The notes: generated by a model from the sequence alone, not told the origin. 64,000 bases of DNA from Struthidea cinerea (GCA_013397865.1 VZTI01003267.1:544284-608283), one strand, 5' to 3'; shown: positions 48,533-62,220, counted from the stretch's first letter. Numbers and translations: made by a program.

Positions 48533-51500
48533 AACTGTCTGCCTTGCATAGAACGGGTTCAGCATACTCAGGTGTTGGCCTTACACGTGCCACAGGCAGG
48601 ATTGCACAAAACAGAGACATTTTTGGAGTGCAGACAGTTCACACTCCTCTCATAACACCCAATCTCTCATCCAGACCTTTTATCCAGCTTATTCTCCTGG
48701 TAATTTGCATGCCCCACTTTGGGAGGCAGAAGAGGGATCAGCTCCCCACGAGGAGGCTGCTGGATAGGGAAACCTGCTGCAGCAGAGCAGCTGTGGATCA
48801 GAGGAGGGGAAAAAAGAACTGTGCTCCCTAGTTATAATCCCCTGCAGGGCCTAAGGCTCTTAAAATATTCTCATACCATTGCTGCAGGGCATGTTTTGGG
48901 GTTGGTTTTTTTTCCTTTCTCTCTGTAAATCAAATGTATGATTTCGTTTCTGCTTCCAGTTTGAAGTACACGGAAAGTTTTCAGGATGCCCACACAAACG
49001 TTTGCATGCTAAATATTTAAATACAGGAGCGGTATCTGCATCAGTTATCAGGGAAAATCATGCCCTCAGGAGGACGCACAGCCCTTTAGAATCCAGCAAA
49101 GAAAGTTTCAGCCCAGTGAAGTTTTATAAAGGATGGAAATGCCGCACCGGAACAAACGGTAGTTTTATTGTAATGAGTAGGATTTAACCAACTCCTGTGT
49201 CAGTCAGACCTGCCCCAAGGAGAGCCCCCACATCTTCAGCAGCACCCCAAGTGAAGCAACCCTCTTCCATCCACCCACAGACAAAGGAATCCTTGATTTG
49301 AAATGCAACATGGTTGAGCATTAATGACCCCAGAAAGCTTTTGAAGGGGCTACAGATAAATAATTCCAAACAGGGATTAGCAATGGAAGCTTCTGTTTGT
49401 TTCTCAGTAGCTGAGTACAGATGGTAAAAAGGAGGTTTGGGAGAGGGGGGGTAATTCCTGAAATAACAGAATAAGGAAGTCTTTAGAAAAGCTGAAGACA
49501 CAACAATTGAAAAATATTCTGAAAATACTGAAAATAACAGAGTTCAAGGAAAGGGGAACAACAACAGAGGTGCTATGCATTTGCACACACATTTTCTTTT
49601 TTGAAACTCTCAATCTGGAGAGCAAAAACTACTCTCAAAAAATAGTGGTCACCATGGCTCCTGGCCTGATTTTTAAGCCGCTGGCTGGAGGTCAGCTTTG
49701 AGCAGGGCACCGTGACACCCAGAGCTCCAGCCAACAGACATTCCCACTGCTGCTCAGTGGAATCAATTTTTTTAGTTTCATGCAACATGTGCAATATATT
49801 ATGATATAATTTTCCATCTGCAACAGTATTTGACATAATTCTCCTGTATTTGTTATCTGTGTGGGATCACTCTCTCTTTCCTCATACACATCATCTTGCA
49901 GAATGAATTTCAGAATCAAATTCAGATCTCAGTATGGGTGCTTAGAACAGAGATGCTGTTTGAAAATACAAGAGAGGCTCCTACTGTAGTTGTACAAGCT
50001 CTTTCATATCGGTGCCTTTCAATCAGAAAAATGACAGAACTTTTCTTTTTCAGACACTCTTCAGCTGCTGACACCCTGACAAACACTGAATAGCACACCT
50101 ATTTCCCTCAGGTCCCGTATCCTGAACCTGCACCTGAGGTCTGACCCTGTTACCACACACCTTTCACACGAGGATGAACCCCCAATACATATGGGGTCTC
50201 AAAGCCAGGTACATGCTCCTGGTCCTACATCAGGGGATAAGGGCCACACAAAGCTCTTTCACTCAGCAGTACTTCCTCTCTTGTTGCTGAAAGCTTGCAG
50301 ACCCCCATTCATCCCCCCCTCACCAGACACCCCAAGTTACCTACCTTGGAAGACACAGGCTGTGTGAACAGTGAGCCAGGAAACACAGGATGGCCAGGCA
50401 TGAAACAGATCACCTTCTGAAATCAGCTAATTCACATTCCGGAATCCCCAGTTGAAGCAGAAGCAGCCCTGGAATGAGAAATGTTTTGCCAAAGGTCACA
50501 GAGCCACCAGAGATGCCCTTTTGCACCAGCCTCTGAGCCTGCAGCCCTCTGCCCAGCTTCTCACTGGATCTCTTCTTCTGCTCTCCTCACGTTTAACCTC
50601 TTCTTGCCTTTGACTGTGTTCCACTTTATTCCATGAGCTACCCTGTCCCATTCCCCATGGTTTCTGTGTCTGACTGGAGGCTGAAAGCACCCCTAAAACA
50701 TCAGGATCTTACACTGTAAATCAGGACAACCTGTTCTTCTGTCTTCCAAGTCGTGTGGTGTATTTTCCTGTACCAGATTTAGTTACATACATAAGATGGT
50801 TACATATGTTCAGTGTCATTAATAATGAAACTCCGGTCTCTTTTAGTGATGTCCCTTCCACTCACTCTTCCTGCTTTGCTTCCTGTTGCTCTCCCTCTAG
50901 GTGGAGGAAGGAAACTGTTTTGGGGATTGTTTTTCCCCTTAGAGAGATCCAGATTCCACCTGCATAATGTTACCTGTCATTTTTGGACACATACTTAAGA
51001 TAGCAGAATTGATATCAGTCAAATTTTAACAAGAATTCAAACTTTCTTATGTGAAAGAATCCCATATAAATGGAAGCCTATCATGAAAATCTTCAGTGCA
51101 GTAGGATTCCCACATTTTAAACAGTGGATATTTTCTGAAGGGGATATTTTCTCTCCATGATCAGAACTCACAGAAATTGTTGAAGCTACAGAAATGAAGC
51201 ACGGAGCCACTAAAACACTTCATTATTCCTTCTGAGCACTGTTCAAATACCAGTATTTACCTCTGAGGCTGTAACAAAATTGCGTGTTTCTGCTCTGGCA
51301 GGAAGAGCCTTCCAGAGTCAATATTCATATTGCTGTGGGGAAACACATTTAATCTCCACATAAGCTCTCTATAATTTTATTATTATTATTTCAAAGACAA
51401 TGTATTGGGTAAATAGCAGCAGCTCCATCTATGTGTGGTGTTAACAGGAAGGTTTCAGAGAGCAGCAGTTTGTAAATCAGCCTTTTGAAAGTAAAGGTAG

Positions 51501-52576
51501 GGACACAGCAGCATCTCACTGCACTGAGCAGTTCTGCAGAGCCACCGAGATCACCCTCTGAACCTCCCCCCTAAGCTCCACACGAGCCTGTGGGCTTAGC
51601 AGCAAGTTGTCCCTTCTCTCCAGTTCATACACATTGTTTTTACTGAATAAAATATTATCTCCAAGCCAGAACAGGAGGGGTTTTAATTTAGGCACTGCAC
51701 AAACACAGAGCTGGAAGGAAAACACACTTTTCAGGGGAGTGTAATTATCCAGACCAACAACTTTGGGAAAGAACTGGAGGGAAGAGTGGTGCCACACAAT
51801 GCATTCACGCAGATATAACAAGGTGAAGTGTGCTACTGGCTTCACAGACTTCTTGACAGAAAACACTGATTTATTGACTATTCCTGATGGTGATACCATA
51901 TTAATCATATTCTTTTTCTCCAATTAAAGTTTTTACATTCCAATGGCATTGTAATCATAAGTAAAAAAGAAAAAAAGTGACAGAAAATTAAGGCCAGCCT
52001 GCTTGGAATGTACAAGAAGATAAGCGTTCATTATAGCAATTTTATATAGTGGGAGTTATTAATTTGGCAATTCAATTGCTCAATGGCTGTGTCGTTAATA
52101 ATCAGGTGATTATAATGAAACAAATACTCTCAGTTGTGGAGTTAGACAATGAAACAGCCCTAAAGTGGAAAAACAGAATTATAATGTTTATATTTTCCTC
52201 AAATTTCTGCTATAAAGGCAGTGCATAGACTAAATTTTGGTAGCAATTCCTTCTTTTATATCTGTAGCCTATGTGCCTGCCTTCACTTTTTACTATTACT
52301 GCTAAAACTACGTTATAAAATGGACAGAGGAGAAATTAAGCTGGAAAATTTGATGAAGTATAAACTATATATTTTTGCTTTCAATATCTTATCCTCTTTA
52401 AAATTAAGCTCTCCCATTAAACTCACAGTGGCCTGTCACTGCATTGCCTTAGAATAACAAAAAGATGCAGAGGAGCCATATCTGCTTAATTATCACACTT
52501 TCCAAAAAGTGACCACGCTAAATTTAAAGAGCAGTAAAACTTCAGCAGGCTTGGTGTCCATACTTAGAGGTTTAAT

Positions 52577-52598
52577 AATCCCTCATGCATGAGGGATT
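52577..52598. repeat. Perfect 22-bp palindrome followed by a T run
   Basis: AATCCCTCATG is immediately followed by its exact reverse complement, with no loop. A further run of Ts follows on the + strand. See findings. Confidence 0.9.
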
Positions 52599-52740
52599 TT
52601 TTTCCTGCTGTAGGGTCTCAGCGCTGCTCTGTTTTGGAGACCCTTCTTCCTTTTCAGATGTGACAGAAAGTTAAAGAGCCCCACAGCTTCAATGCACTTT
52701 CTAACCATGCCAGGTGCTGTAATAAAATAAACTATCTATC

Positions 52741-52815
52741 ATAAAACCACTTAGGTTGGAAAAGACCTTCAAATCCTCAAGTCCAACCATAAATCTGACC
52801 CATCCCTACAGCCCT
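52741..52815 (-). mobile_element. CR1 3' tail fragment
   Basis: AACCACTTAGGTTGGAAAAG, then ACCTTCAAATCCTCAAGTCC and AACCATAAATCTGACC are the reverse complement of the CR1 3' UTR. The terminal repeat of CR1 is partly lost. Confidence 0.7.
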
Positions 52816-54240
52816 CCCTGCTCCTGGATCCTTAGACAATAACTGCAGCAGAAATATGCTCAGGTTTCGATATCCCACAGTTTTATTCTCTACTGATAAA
52901 GTGAAGGAACAGGAAATACACTTTTAAATTCCAGGTTAAAATGAAAGAAACCTGAAACAAACAGTTGTTTTTTTCTCACATATACAAGGGATTTAAAAAA
53001 AAACCTAATGAAGGAGCTGAAGAAGCAGGTGCCCTGGAAAAAAAGCAACAACTGGATCTGAAAGTTTGAGAAAGAAAGACCAGTACAGGTATTGTTTCAT
53101 GGTTTTCTCCTTAAAATGTTACAGGGACTCTGAGAAGTTATCTGCTGGACACAGTAATTCATTCTTCTAGCAGCAGACCATTATTTAAATTCACTGTGTT
53201 GTTCCATTACCATATGGCAAGCAACTGAGGACATAGTGTAATAAAAATTAAAATAAATAGGGGAGTTTCCTATGAAAATTTGAAAGACAATGTCAGATCA
53301 TACAACCAATGTCAAAAACTATTATATTTTAAATTAGCTATACTTTTAATAAAAATTATAACCTTAATCTTACCTAAGATTTGAACAAAACTAATATAAA
53401 AAGCAGATAATATTTATGATCCCTTACGATCACTATTGTCTGCTTTTTTTCTTATGGAATAAGGACATATTCATCCAGTTTGCAAATGCAAAACTTCAAG
53501 GAAAACCACTTCAAGACCAAAGAATAGAACTCCTGGATTCTTGACCTAATTCAGCCCATGTCTACTGGGAAAAGGGCAAAAAGAGGGTGTCCCTCTAGGA
53601 AAATAACAACACTGCTATAAAGTAGCAGCCATCTGCTTTGGGTTGTTACTTCTCTTTATGAATAAATATAGCATAAACTGAATAGCTGAGCAGAAATGAA
53701 AATCTTATATGAATCAAAAGGATTTGGATCATACCTCCAGACTTTTGTCAAATGATAAATGAACCAGTTTCTGAAGGCTGGAAGAGCAGAGGGAAACACA
53801 TATGCTGAACAATCCCTGAGACAAAGGAAGCTAAACTCAGATTACTTCAATTTTCTGAAAGGTTTCAGCAAAGGTTATACAGGATTTCAAACATAGAAAG
53901 TAAATAGGACAAGAACTGGCGTTATTGCTGGCATTTCTAGCATTTACTAATTTGGGTATGTAAACACTGGGAAATCTCTGCATAATTTCACTATTTGAAT
54001 CCATTGATGGAAGGTGCATTGACATTTTTGGTCAGTCAATTTGCTTTTAGTTCAGAAATAAGTTTTCTTCAAATGCTGCTAAGAACTGCCAGGGAGGAAA
54101 AGGAGGAAGAACAGATGATTTGTGATTCTGCCTTCTGTTGAAGATGGGTGATTTTTTTCCATGTTCTGTCAAGGAAAAAGAGTAGATGATAATGGTTAGA
54201 GCACACTGCAGTGACACAGTGCCAAGGTTCTTTTTCTAGG

Positions 54241-54268
54241 GTTGTTTGTTTGTTTGTTTGTTTGTTTT
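54241..54268. repeat. Microsatellite (GTTT)n
   Basis: About six perfect tetranucleotide units, continuing into a T run. Confidence 0.95.
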
Positions 54269-56477
54269 TGGATCTTGAACAGGTCACTATTGTGGTATAG
54301 TTCAGATACTCTTCATTCCCATTTGGAAGGTCTTAAGTAGGACACTCAAATACAAGAGAACTGTTGGAATAAGAGCTCCAAAACCCCAAAATATATTTGT
54401 TTGTCACATTACTTGTAAAGGCAATAGCTCACAATACATGAAAATAAAGTGAAACTAAAACTCCCTTGACGCTACGGAAAGCCAGGCAATGTTCCCCTCA
54501 TTTATTTAAAAAAAAAAAAAAACAAAACCAAAAACCTTCCAAAATCTGTTAGTCACACAGAATGAGGCAAATTTTGTGAAGTTTGGAGATCAGTTGTGTC
54601 GGTAAAGCAGAGCTTATTGTCTTTCCAGCTCATAGTTTAAAAAGGTCATTTATATGATTTTCTTTGATCCCTGTAGATTGTCGGTCTTTCTGTCAGAGCC
54701 TATTGGAAATGTTGATGATGAGATAATTGTAAAATTAATAGATTCAACATGAAACTTGATTAAAAACAGCCCACTTGATTTCAAGAGCAGGAACACAATA
54801 AATACTCAATTGTCTTGCTGGAATTAATCTAGTTTGAGGGGGAATATTTTGTATAAAGACTGTAACAACTGGATTCAGGAAATTCTGTTAGGTTGACACA
54901 AGGAAATTTCCTTTTAATGAACCCACGAGGGTCTGCACTGGAGGAAAAGCCCCAAAGAGACAGGGCATCTGGCAAAATAAAATTTTCAGGCTTTTTGGTA
55001 CCACCCAGGCCACTCTGTATTTGTGCTTTTTCAGAGCATGGAACAGATCGTGCATTTTTGTTTCTGGGAAAAAAACAATCTAAAAATTGAAGTAATCCCC
55101 AACAACACTTTCAATTCTAATTTGTCAGATTATTTTGGCACAAAGTAGATAATAAATCATCACCCAAAAGTTCTTTTTCACTTAAGATGCCTCTTCTGAA
55201 GGGTTCTTTCCTTCTGATTAAAGATTTGAATCTTTAAATTGCCCTGATTACAACCTGCCAGACAACTCATGGCACCAGAGCATTCTCAAGAAGTTCATCA
55301 GCCCAGCCTCCAGCACAGCCACCAACCCTGCAGGGGACTGAAGGACGTGGCAAAGGCACTGGGGCAGGGGTGGCTGCCAGAAAACCCAGCCAAGGCAGCG
55401 CCCATTTTCCCTCCCACAGGCAGCATCTTCAGCTGAGAGAGCATTTGCAGCCACGGAGTGAGTTCAGCTTGAGCTTTAAATCACACAACCTCTTCTCTTC
55501 TGAGGGGAGCTCGTCCCTGTGCCGCTGCCGGTGTGCTCTGTGCGAGCTGTATTTTGTGAGACACGTCTGACACCGAGGACAGCAAAGACAATAAATCCAT
55601 CATGCTTCAAACAGCACTTTTGGAAAAATTAAGAGACGCTGCTTCTGCTGGCTGAAGCCTCCTGTCCATGAGCCTCAGCTTTCCCTTCAGCTGGCTCTTC
55701 AGCAGCAGGAATGCAAGCGGGAATCATATTGTGAACAAACAGCCTGAGTGCTGCAAGTCTACTCTACATCTTTACATAAAAAATACAAATTAGCATGTGA
55801 TTCTTCTATATATAATGGAAGCAAATTGCCTGGAAGAAATCCTGCAGCTACCCACTTTACAATTTACTTAAGACAAACATTTATTTCCAGTCAGAAACAA
55901 CTTAGTAATTTTTTGACAAAGGCGACTGTGGAAATGCTGGGGTCTGCTCAAGGAAAGGTGGTGCCAGGGAAAACAAACACACATTTACAAAAGGGACTCT
56001 TATTTTACTGCTGTATAAATTATGGAGTCTCAGTATCTGGGTTTAGCTGTTAAAATACTTTTGACATCACTGTAACACTCGAGGAAACCCTCTTTTATTA
56101 AGGAAAGAGCAAAAACCATTTCAGTCCCTGAAACAAAATTAAAGTCCTATGCCAAACAAAGTTTCCTTTGAACAAAAAGGAGAACAGAAGACTCCATAAC
56201 CCCTCTCAAAGATTTTGTTTCTGCCAGCCTGACTTATAGGAAAGGCCTTCAGACACATCAGCCAGGCACAGACAGCAGAGGGGAAGCAAAGCAAAGATTA
56301 AGAAGGTCCTGGTGAGTTTGCTTCCAGATCCCAGCAGGAAAACCACAGCACAGTCAGAACATTGTGTGTGCACAGACACAAAACCTTGGACATCTAGTTT
56401 TTGGTCAAGTGAGTTCACTCTGAGTTTAGACCTTTTGAGCCACACATATAAGACTAAGAAGAAAATAAGCAAAATAC

Positions 56478-56584
56478 CAAAACAAACAAACAAACAAAAA
56501 CAAACAAACAAACCAACAAAAAACAAAACAAAAACAAAACAAAAACAAAACAAAAACAAAACAAAAACAAACAAAAAAAAAACA
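56478..56584. repeat. A/C simple repeat (AAAC)n / (AAAAC)n
   Basis: Over 100 bp made only of A and C, with AAAC units changing to AAAAC units and ending in a short A run. The long ORFs here on both strands (Lys/Thr/Gln-rich on +, Phe/Cys/Val-rich on -) are products of the repeat. Confidence 0.95.
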
Positions 56585-57368
56585 CCAAGCAAAAAGAAAC
56601 CCCAAGAACCCCAAAACTCTAAAAACCCCCACTCAAGCTCATTTCATATTTTCACATATGACTATCCTACTAATAAATACATTTTTAAAGGGACAGAGCA
56701 AATATTATCAACCCTCATGCCTCTATGTGCTGAATTATATACTCCATTTCTTACATTTAATTTTAGTGCAGATCTATAAGGGGAAATTGGTAAACACAAT
56801 TTATTGTACAGAAGCAAAGAAGAAAAGGGATTACAGTTTATTGTCACATTTGCAACCATTTGAGCACAAGCACATTAGAATAACTCAATTCCAATAGATC
56901 CTAAACCCATCTCCTCCTGCCTCCAGCATTGGGAAACCAGGAATGGGAAAAATGTTCAGGCTGTGCTACTTTCTCCAGCCTCCTTCTACACCATGCCTTG
57001 CCTGTGTAAGGAGGAAAAGAATAATGACATAACTGGGCTTTCTCTGCACTGACAAGTGACATCTTGGGTTTAAAATGCTGCAGAATACTATCCCCAGGCT
57101 TTAACAGTCCCTAGTTTTTGCATTTCACACATCTAACTACCCATACATACACTTGGAGCAGGAACCCAAAGAGATGATAAAGCAGAACTTAATTTTTGGA
57201 TGAAGGTCAATATTTACTCACAGGCTGTGTTTCAGCTGCAGATACAGAGGTGTTTAAAATGAAGAGCTGATCAGCATGTCAGGCCAGGCTCATCCACGTA
57301 AAGTTTAGTATGTTAACAGGGGCCAATGACAGCACAGTAAAGATGAAATCCCCTGCAGTAGTGACACA

Positions 57369-57741
57369 TGGGCAAGGACCCTGCTCATCAGGTGGAAAAT
57401 GCAAAGCCGTTTATTGTGCAGTCAGAATTCCCTAAATACCAGCACCCAACAGGATATAACATCATATAAACAGGAAAGATGCTCACCACAGTGTCCCCCA
57501 ATCACCTGGGGCATTGCACAGATTTTACCTAGTATGGTAATAGGCAAACAATGCCCTATAAGGCCACAAACTACAATTAACACTTCTCCTAGGCCCAGTC
57601 TGTCCATAAACACACAATCCTCTCTCAGTCCATCCCCGGTGACCTGGATGCACTCCCAGGGTCACCTCCGGGCCCAGGACAGAGGCCCTCTCTCTGATCC
57701 TCAGGGCCTGTCTCTCTGCCAGCACATAGTGCACCCCAACA
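57369..57741 (-). mobile_element. Endogenous retrovirus LTR, copy 2 (373 bp), a 3' LTR
   Basis: Same length as the LTR at 3528-3900, same orientation, 17 mismatches and no gaps by my alignment. On the - strand it begins TGTTGGGGTGCACTATG and ends CTTGCCCA, with AATAAA (TTTATT at 57410-57415 on +). Immediately 5' of it on the - strand is a purine-rich tract (GAGGAGGAGGGAT), which is what precedes a retroviral 3' LTR. So this copy is best read as the 3' LTR of a truncated provirus, not a solo LTR. Confidence 0.85.
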
Positions 57742-57930
57742 ATCCCTCCTCCTCAAAAAACCAAAAAAAGCAACATCAGTTTCACCAAACCAGGAGAAAA
57801 TCCTACCTTTTCCATTTGCCTGATTCTCTTTGGTTCCCTTTTAGTTTTAAGACACTGTCACTGAAGTTTATACATCATGTCGCATCATCTAAGGGAAGCT
57901 GAGGGGAAGAGTGAGCATTAGGAAGTTTAT
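57742..57930 (-). mobile_element. Remnant of ERV internal sequence with polypurine tract
   Basis: The 13 bases next to the LTR read GAGGAGGAGGGAT on the - strand, a good polypurine tract for plus-strand priming. The next 170 bp on the - strand are A/G-rich and noncoding, in the position of the 3' end of an internal retroviral region. No gag, pol or env similarity is visible. The far limit is arbitrary. Confidence 0.5.
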
Positions 57931-58945
57931 GCATTCACTCATGCATCTGTAAAGCATTGGAAAACTGCACACTTACCGAGATGGGCACAGGCAGAGTGGT
58001 TAATTTTTACTTTTTTCCTCCTGTGCACTAATCCCATGGAAACCTCCAGCAAATTACAGGCATGGGCATGGACACAAGCAGGCAAAAAAAAGGCTGAAAC
58101 CTCAGAAATCAGAGCAAACCAGCAGGTTCTAAACACAACCGGCCAGCAACACCTCAGAGTCAGAGGTGTGGGCCAGCTGCAGGCTCGTGTCCTGCCTTGC
58201 CATGGCTTTGGAGAGAACACAGAGTTTTGCACAGGCTGCTTTCAGGGTTTCTACCCTTCTGCCTGCTGAACGAACCAACAGTCTGGCCAGGGCTGCTGCT
58301 GACAATTCTCAGCAGTAAAAGTAGCTGTTAAATCTTGAATTAGTTTGAAGTCAGGCTCATTAAATTCGGAAATGAGCTACAAAGATGTTTTCAAAAAGGA
58401 TGAGCAAGTGAGTAAATTTTTAATTACTTATCAAGGAGGGGTTTTCAGTAGAGGCCGTTTATTATATGCAAAGCAATAAATATAACGGATTTATAGCTGG
58501 TTTTGTTTTCATGACAAACACCCAGGATTTGAAGGGAGTACAGACATCAAAAATGGCTTGCTTTGACCAATATTTATATAATATTCTGTCTTCCAGCACA
58601 CAGACAGAAAAAAGCAAGAACATAACATTCTCTCCTTCTTAAAGGAAATAATCCGTGTATTTACATTCAAACAAAAATAATGAGACCTTCTGTTCGAGTC
58701 ATCCTAAAACTTCCTTACACTCCAGTCATACAAAGACACGCTTTGATCAAATCCTGGCACTTGTACAGCGAGTTCAACTGCTGGAAGATTCTGCAGGTCA
58801 TTCCTTGTAGCTCTGCTTGTTCATTCTCACATTTAATCTGCCTGCATCGATCCAACGAACGCGAATCGATAGCGACAAGGTGACGGACTGAAATTATCAT
58901 TCAGGCCACTGTGTTTTACGGCACTCGGTGCTTTAGGCTCCGGCT

Positions 58946-58995
58946 TGCCTTGGACCTGGAGCTTACCCTGGGTGCCTTGGACCTGGAGCTTACCC
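58946..58995. repeat. Tandem duplication, 27-bp unit
   Basis: TGCCTTGGACCTGGAGCTTA with CCCTGGG is followed at once by a second copy that diverges after CCC. In one frame it encodes the 9-residue repeat ALDLELTLG, but the ORF is short and unsupported. Confidence 0.9.
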
Positions 58996-61900
58996 CTCTG
59001 CTGTGGTTTCTAAGCAGAGGGCATCCCTGCCTGCAGGAGCAGCAGTGCTGGACGGAGCAGATGCCCTCACCACCTGCAGTGAATTTTGGGATGTGATTTC
59101 CTTCCCCCACCACCAGGCAATTCCTCATTTTCTGCCGTGGGTAATCCAGAAATCCTTTCCCTACCAGCAATTGTATCTGAGATCAGGAGACTTTAATGCA
59201 CCCTGAAATGTAAATAATGCACAACACACAAACACCTTCTCTCAAAATCTTGGGTCTGGTTTTATCAAGGGCTTCCACTGTTGGGTGAACGCTTCTCTGG
59301 ACTCAGGCCCAGAGGAAAGCCAAAGCACAGGAGTTGAATTAAAACCTTTGGATAAGCTGAGAAACATGCAGTCATACCAAAGTGAAATAGAAATACAGAT
59401 TTTTAACTTTTAGTAGAAATACATGCTAAGTGCCTTAAACATTAAAAAGCTGCAGCAGAGACCTAAAACACAGTTCTTTCTGCAGCAGTGTTGCCTTTTC
59501 ACAGAATTCTTTATTTCAGACAAAATATAGATAGAAGGATATTGTTCACATTTTTTAGATAGTGCTCACATAAACAACAAGAGCTGATAGAAACTGTACA
59601 CGCAAATCTGTGTAATACCCATGTAATGCTTACAACTGTTAGAATTAGACCAGGATAGGTTAAGAAAAGAAAAACCAGAATTGTGTATTGATTTCATTAG
59701 TTAATTAACAAATATAATCCACACTTCTGTGAGAAAAAATTATTTAAGGATAATTAGAAGAAATTATGGGAAATTAGAAGATGTTGTATGCTGCCTGCTG
59801 TTTTGCTGCTGCTGCTGTTGCTGCTTGGCTTTATCGTGTAACCCCCTTCGAACTCTGCCTTCAAGAAACTATGAGACTGAAACAAAGAACTTTGCAGAAC
59901 AGCAGCCTCCTCTGGTCTCTTCTACCCTGGTCCGAGAAGGAAGGGTATTCCGTCAAAAAATCAGCATTCCACAACACCACAAACAGCTTTTAATGCATTT
60001 TAGTATGGCCAGAGAACATCCTTGCATCCACTAAGCCCTTCACACAGCCATCATCACAGGACCAGATGGCTCTTGAGCTCCACCACAGCACCACCACCAA
60101 ACCTGGACTGCCACAACCTGCCAGCACCTGTGCTCTGCACAAGGCAGCAGAATAAATCAGACCCACCATAGAGCAGCACTGGGGGGTTGCTTTCAGCAGA
60201 TGACAGGGTATTTTTATTTCCAGAACAACAGAAAATGGAGATTTTGAGGCTAAGAGAAAGCATGTCAAAACGAGAACCTTTTGCTTCTGAATAATTCTTT
60301 TCACTAAAGTTAGATCAGCTTCAACAACAAATAACTGGGGAAAAGAGACTCCCAGCAAACCTAGGAAAGATGTGACATGACACCCCAGCAGAGATAAAGA
60401 AGTGATCTGTGAGAGAATCGAGAAGGGAACATTTTACATTATTACATGTTATTATATTACACATATTATACATTCTTATTCTACTACACAGCTGAGCTCC
60501 CTGGTTATGCCAAAGGGGAGTTTAACCCTGAATTTCAATCCTTCCCTCTTCTGAACATGCAAAGGATTGGCATCCTTGGTCCAGAGCATGAAATCTGGCT
60601 ATAAGTGCTCACACTCAGCAGAGAGATTGCAGAACCTATCAGTACCAACAATGCTGTCTGCCACGTTGGTGTAACATCCCCACATCCTCTGAGATGCACT
60701 TCCATGACAGACTGGCTTCGCAAGGCCAAAACCAGTTTAGTTGATTATTTTCAGTACATTTTCCCTCAGCACTCAAAAGATTTCAAAACCTGACAACCTA
60801 TTACTGAGAAGTATATCCTTTCTGATAAGAAGATCTAAGACTCTGAATTTGGAATATTTTCTGCGTTACTAAAATTAAAAGCATTGAGAATGAAAAGTTT
60901 CAATTAAGTCAATCCTCAGTTTAACATTTCACGTTGTCAATTTTTATACTCTGAACCCAAAAATGTGATAAAATCAGTGTAAAGAAAATAAGAAACAGTT
61001 AACTAGCAGAACTTAGCTGTAAATACCACAACAATATGCAGTGCTCCTGTGGTTTTGTAAATGTAATCTATTGATAAACTTCTCCCTTATGAAGCAGCCT
61101 GTCTGAAAAAACAAGTCATGGAGTGCTTAATTAAAAAACATATCAATAAATAACTTAAAAGAGATTCTAATTTGAAAACTAAGTACTGATCATATTGCCT
61201 CTCACTGCCAGAAAATCTGAAGACGCTGACAGAAATCAAATACACTTCTACCCTTTTAAGAGTGAGCTCTGTCATAAAGAAAAGTCATCAGGAGCAATCA
61301 TTTTTAATTTTACTTAAGTATTTTTATTATAAAGCCTCAAACTTGGAGTATTTAACACTTCGTTCTAAATGCTTACCAGGACTCTGAGATTAAGCGCAAC
61401 TTCAAAGACCAGCACCAGCTTTTAAAGCTTTTTAAAGTGTCATGAAGCAATCAACTGCATGATTTATGTGGGTAAGTGAAGGTCCCAGAAAAACCCATCA
61501 GCTTTTGAGTAACACTGGAAGGAATCAACTCCCAGTTTGAATTTCAAATTCTCCACGTATCTAAACTTGTAGTCTCCCAACATCCCCAGCACTGCCTTTT
61601 CCTTTTTTGGGAAAACCAACACGACCATTTCTTGAGGGAGCACATAAACAGGGAGCTGGAGACTACTGAGGCACAGGACTTGCTCAGTCCTGAGGGATGC
61701 CTCGAGCCAAACTCTCTCTCTACAGGATATATTTTTCCACTTGTGCTCTTTGGAGCCTGCCTTGCCATGAGGACACAGCACCAGCAGCTGTAACACGAAG
61801 TGCCTTCCCCAGCCCCTTCATCCCTCACTGCTCCCACTCCTGCAGCAGGTGGTGGAGGGAGGATGAATTATCTCCAGAGGAACCTGCTGCTATTTCACTG

Positions 61901-62180
61901 CCGAGACTGAGGCTCAAACCACCGAGCTGCTACATCAAAGATCATTCCACTACCTTCACTTTTAGTCAATTTATGAAGAGTGCACTCTGTGCACTTTTTT
62001 AACACAGACCAAAGGTACCGAGCTTCAGCAGATGGCACGGAAATATGCACTGGTAGTGCATGGAGCCAGGCTCCTGGGGCTCTGATTCCATGACAATGAG
62101 TTAATTTTCATCCCTGCTCTCTTTCAGCTCATTCTAAGTAGGTGCTCATAGACTGGTCTGCACTCCTGCTACCTTGAAAG

Positions 62181-62220
62181 ATGTGCCTAACCCTATTCTG
62201 ATGTGCCTAACCTTATTCTG
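62181..62220. repeat. Tandem duplication, 20-bp unit
   Basis: ATGTGCCTAACCCTATTCTG is directly repeated with one C-to-T change. Confidence 0.95.

Larger units (their letters stand above)
44547..57368. other. Intergenic sequence, no gene recognised
   Basis: AT-rich unique sequence with scattered CR1 tails (45605, 52741), simple repeats (45017-45080 T/G-rich, 54241, 56478), a 3-unit 15-bp tandem (48488) and a 22-bp perfect palindrome (52577). More G+C-rich patches at 46970-47130 and 55270-55580 carry only short, unrecognised ORFs. The stretch 54600-54830 is unique, AT-rich and free of repeats. Confidence 0.7.

Noticed and set aside
56206..56779. Long open frames on both strands (128, 155 and 68 codons)
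   Set aside because: They are created by the A/C simple repeat at 56478-56584 and have low-complexity translations.
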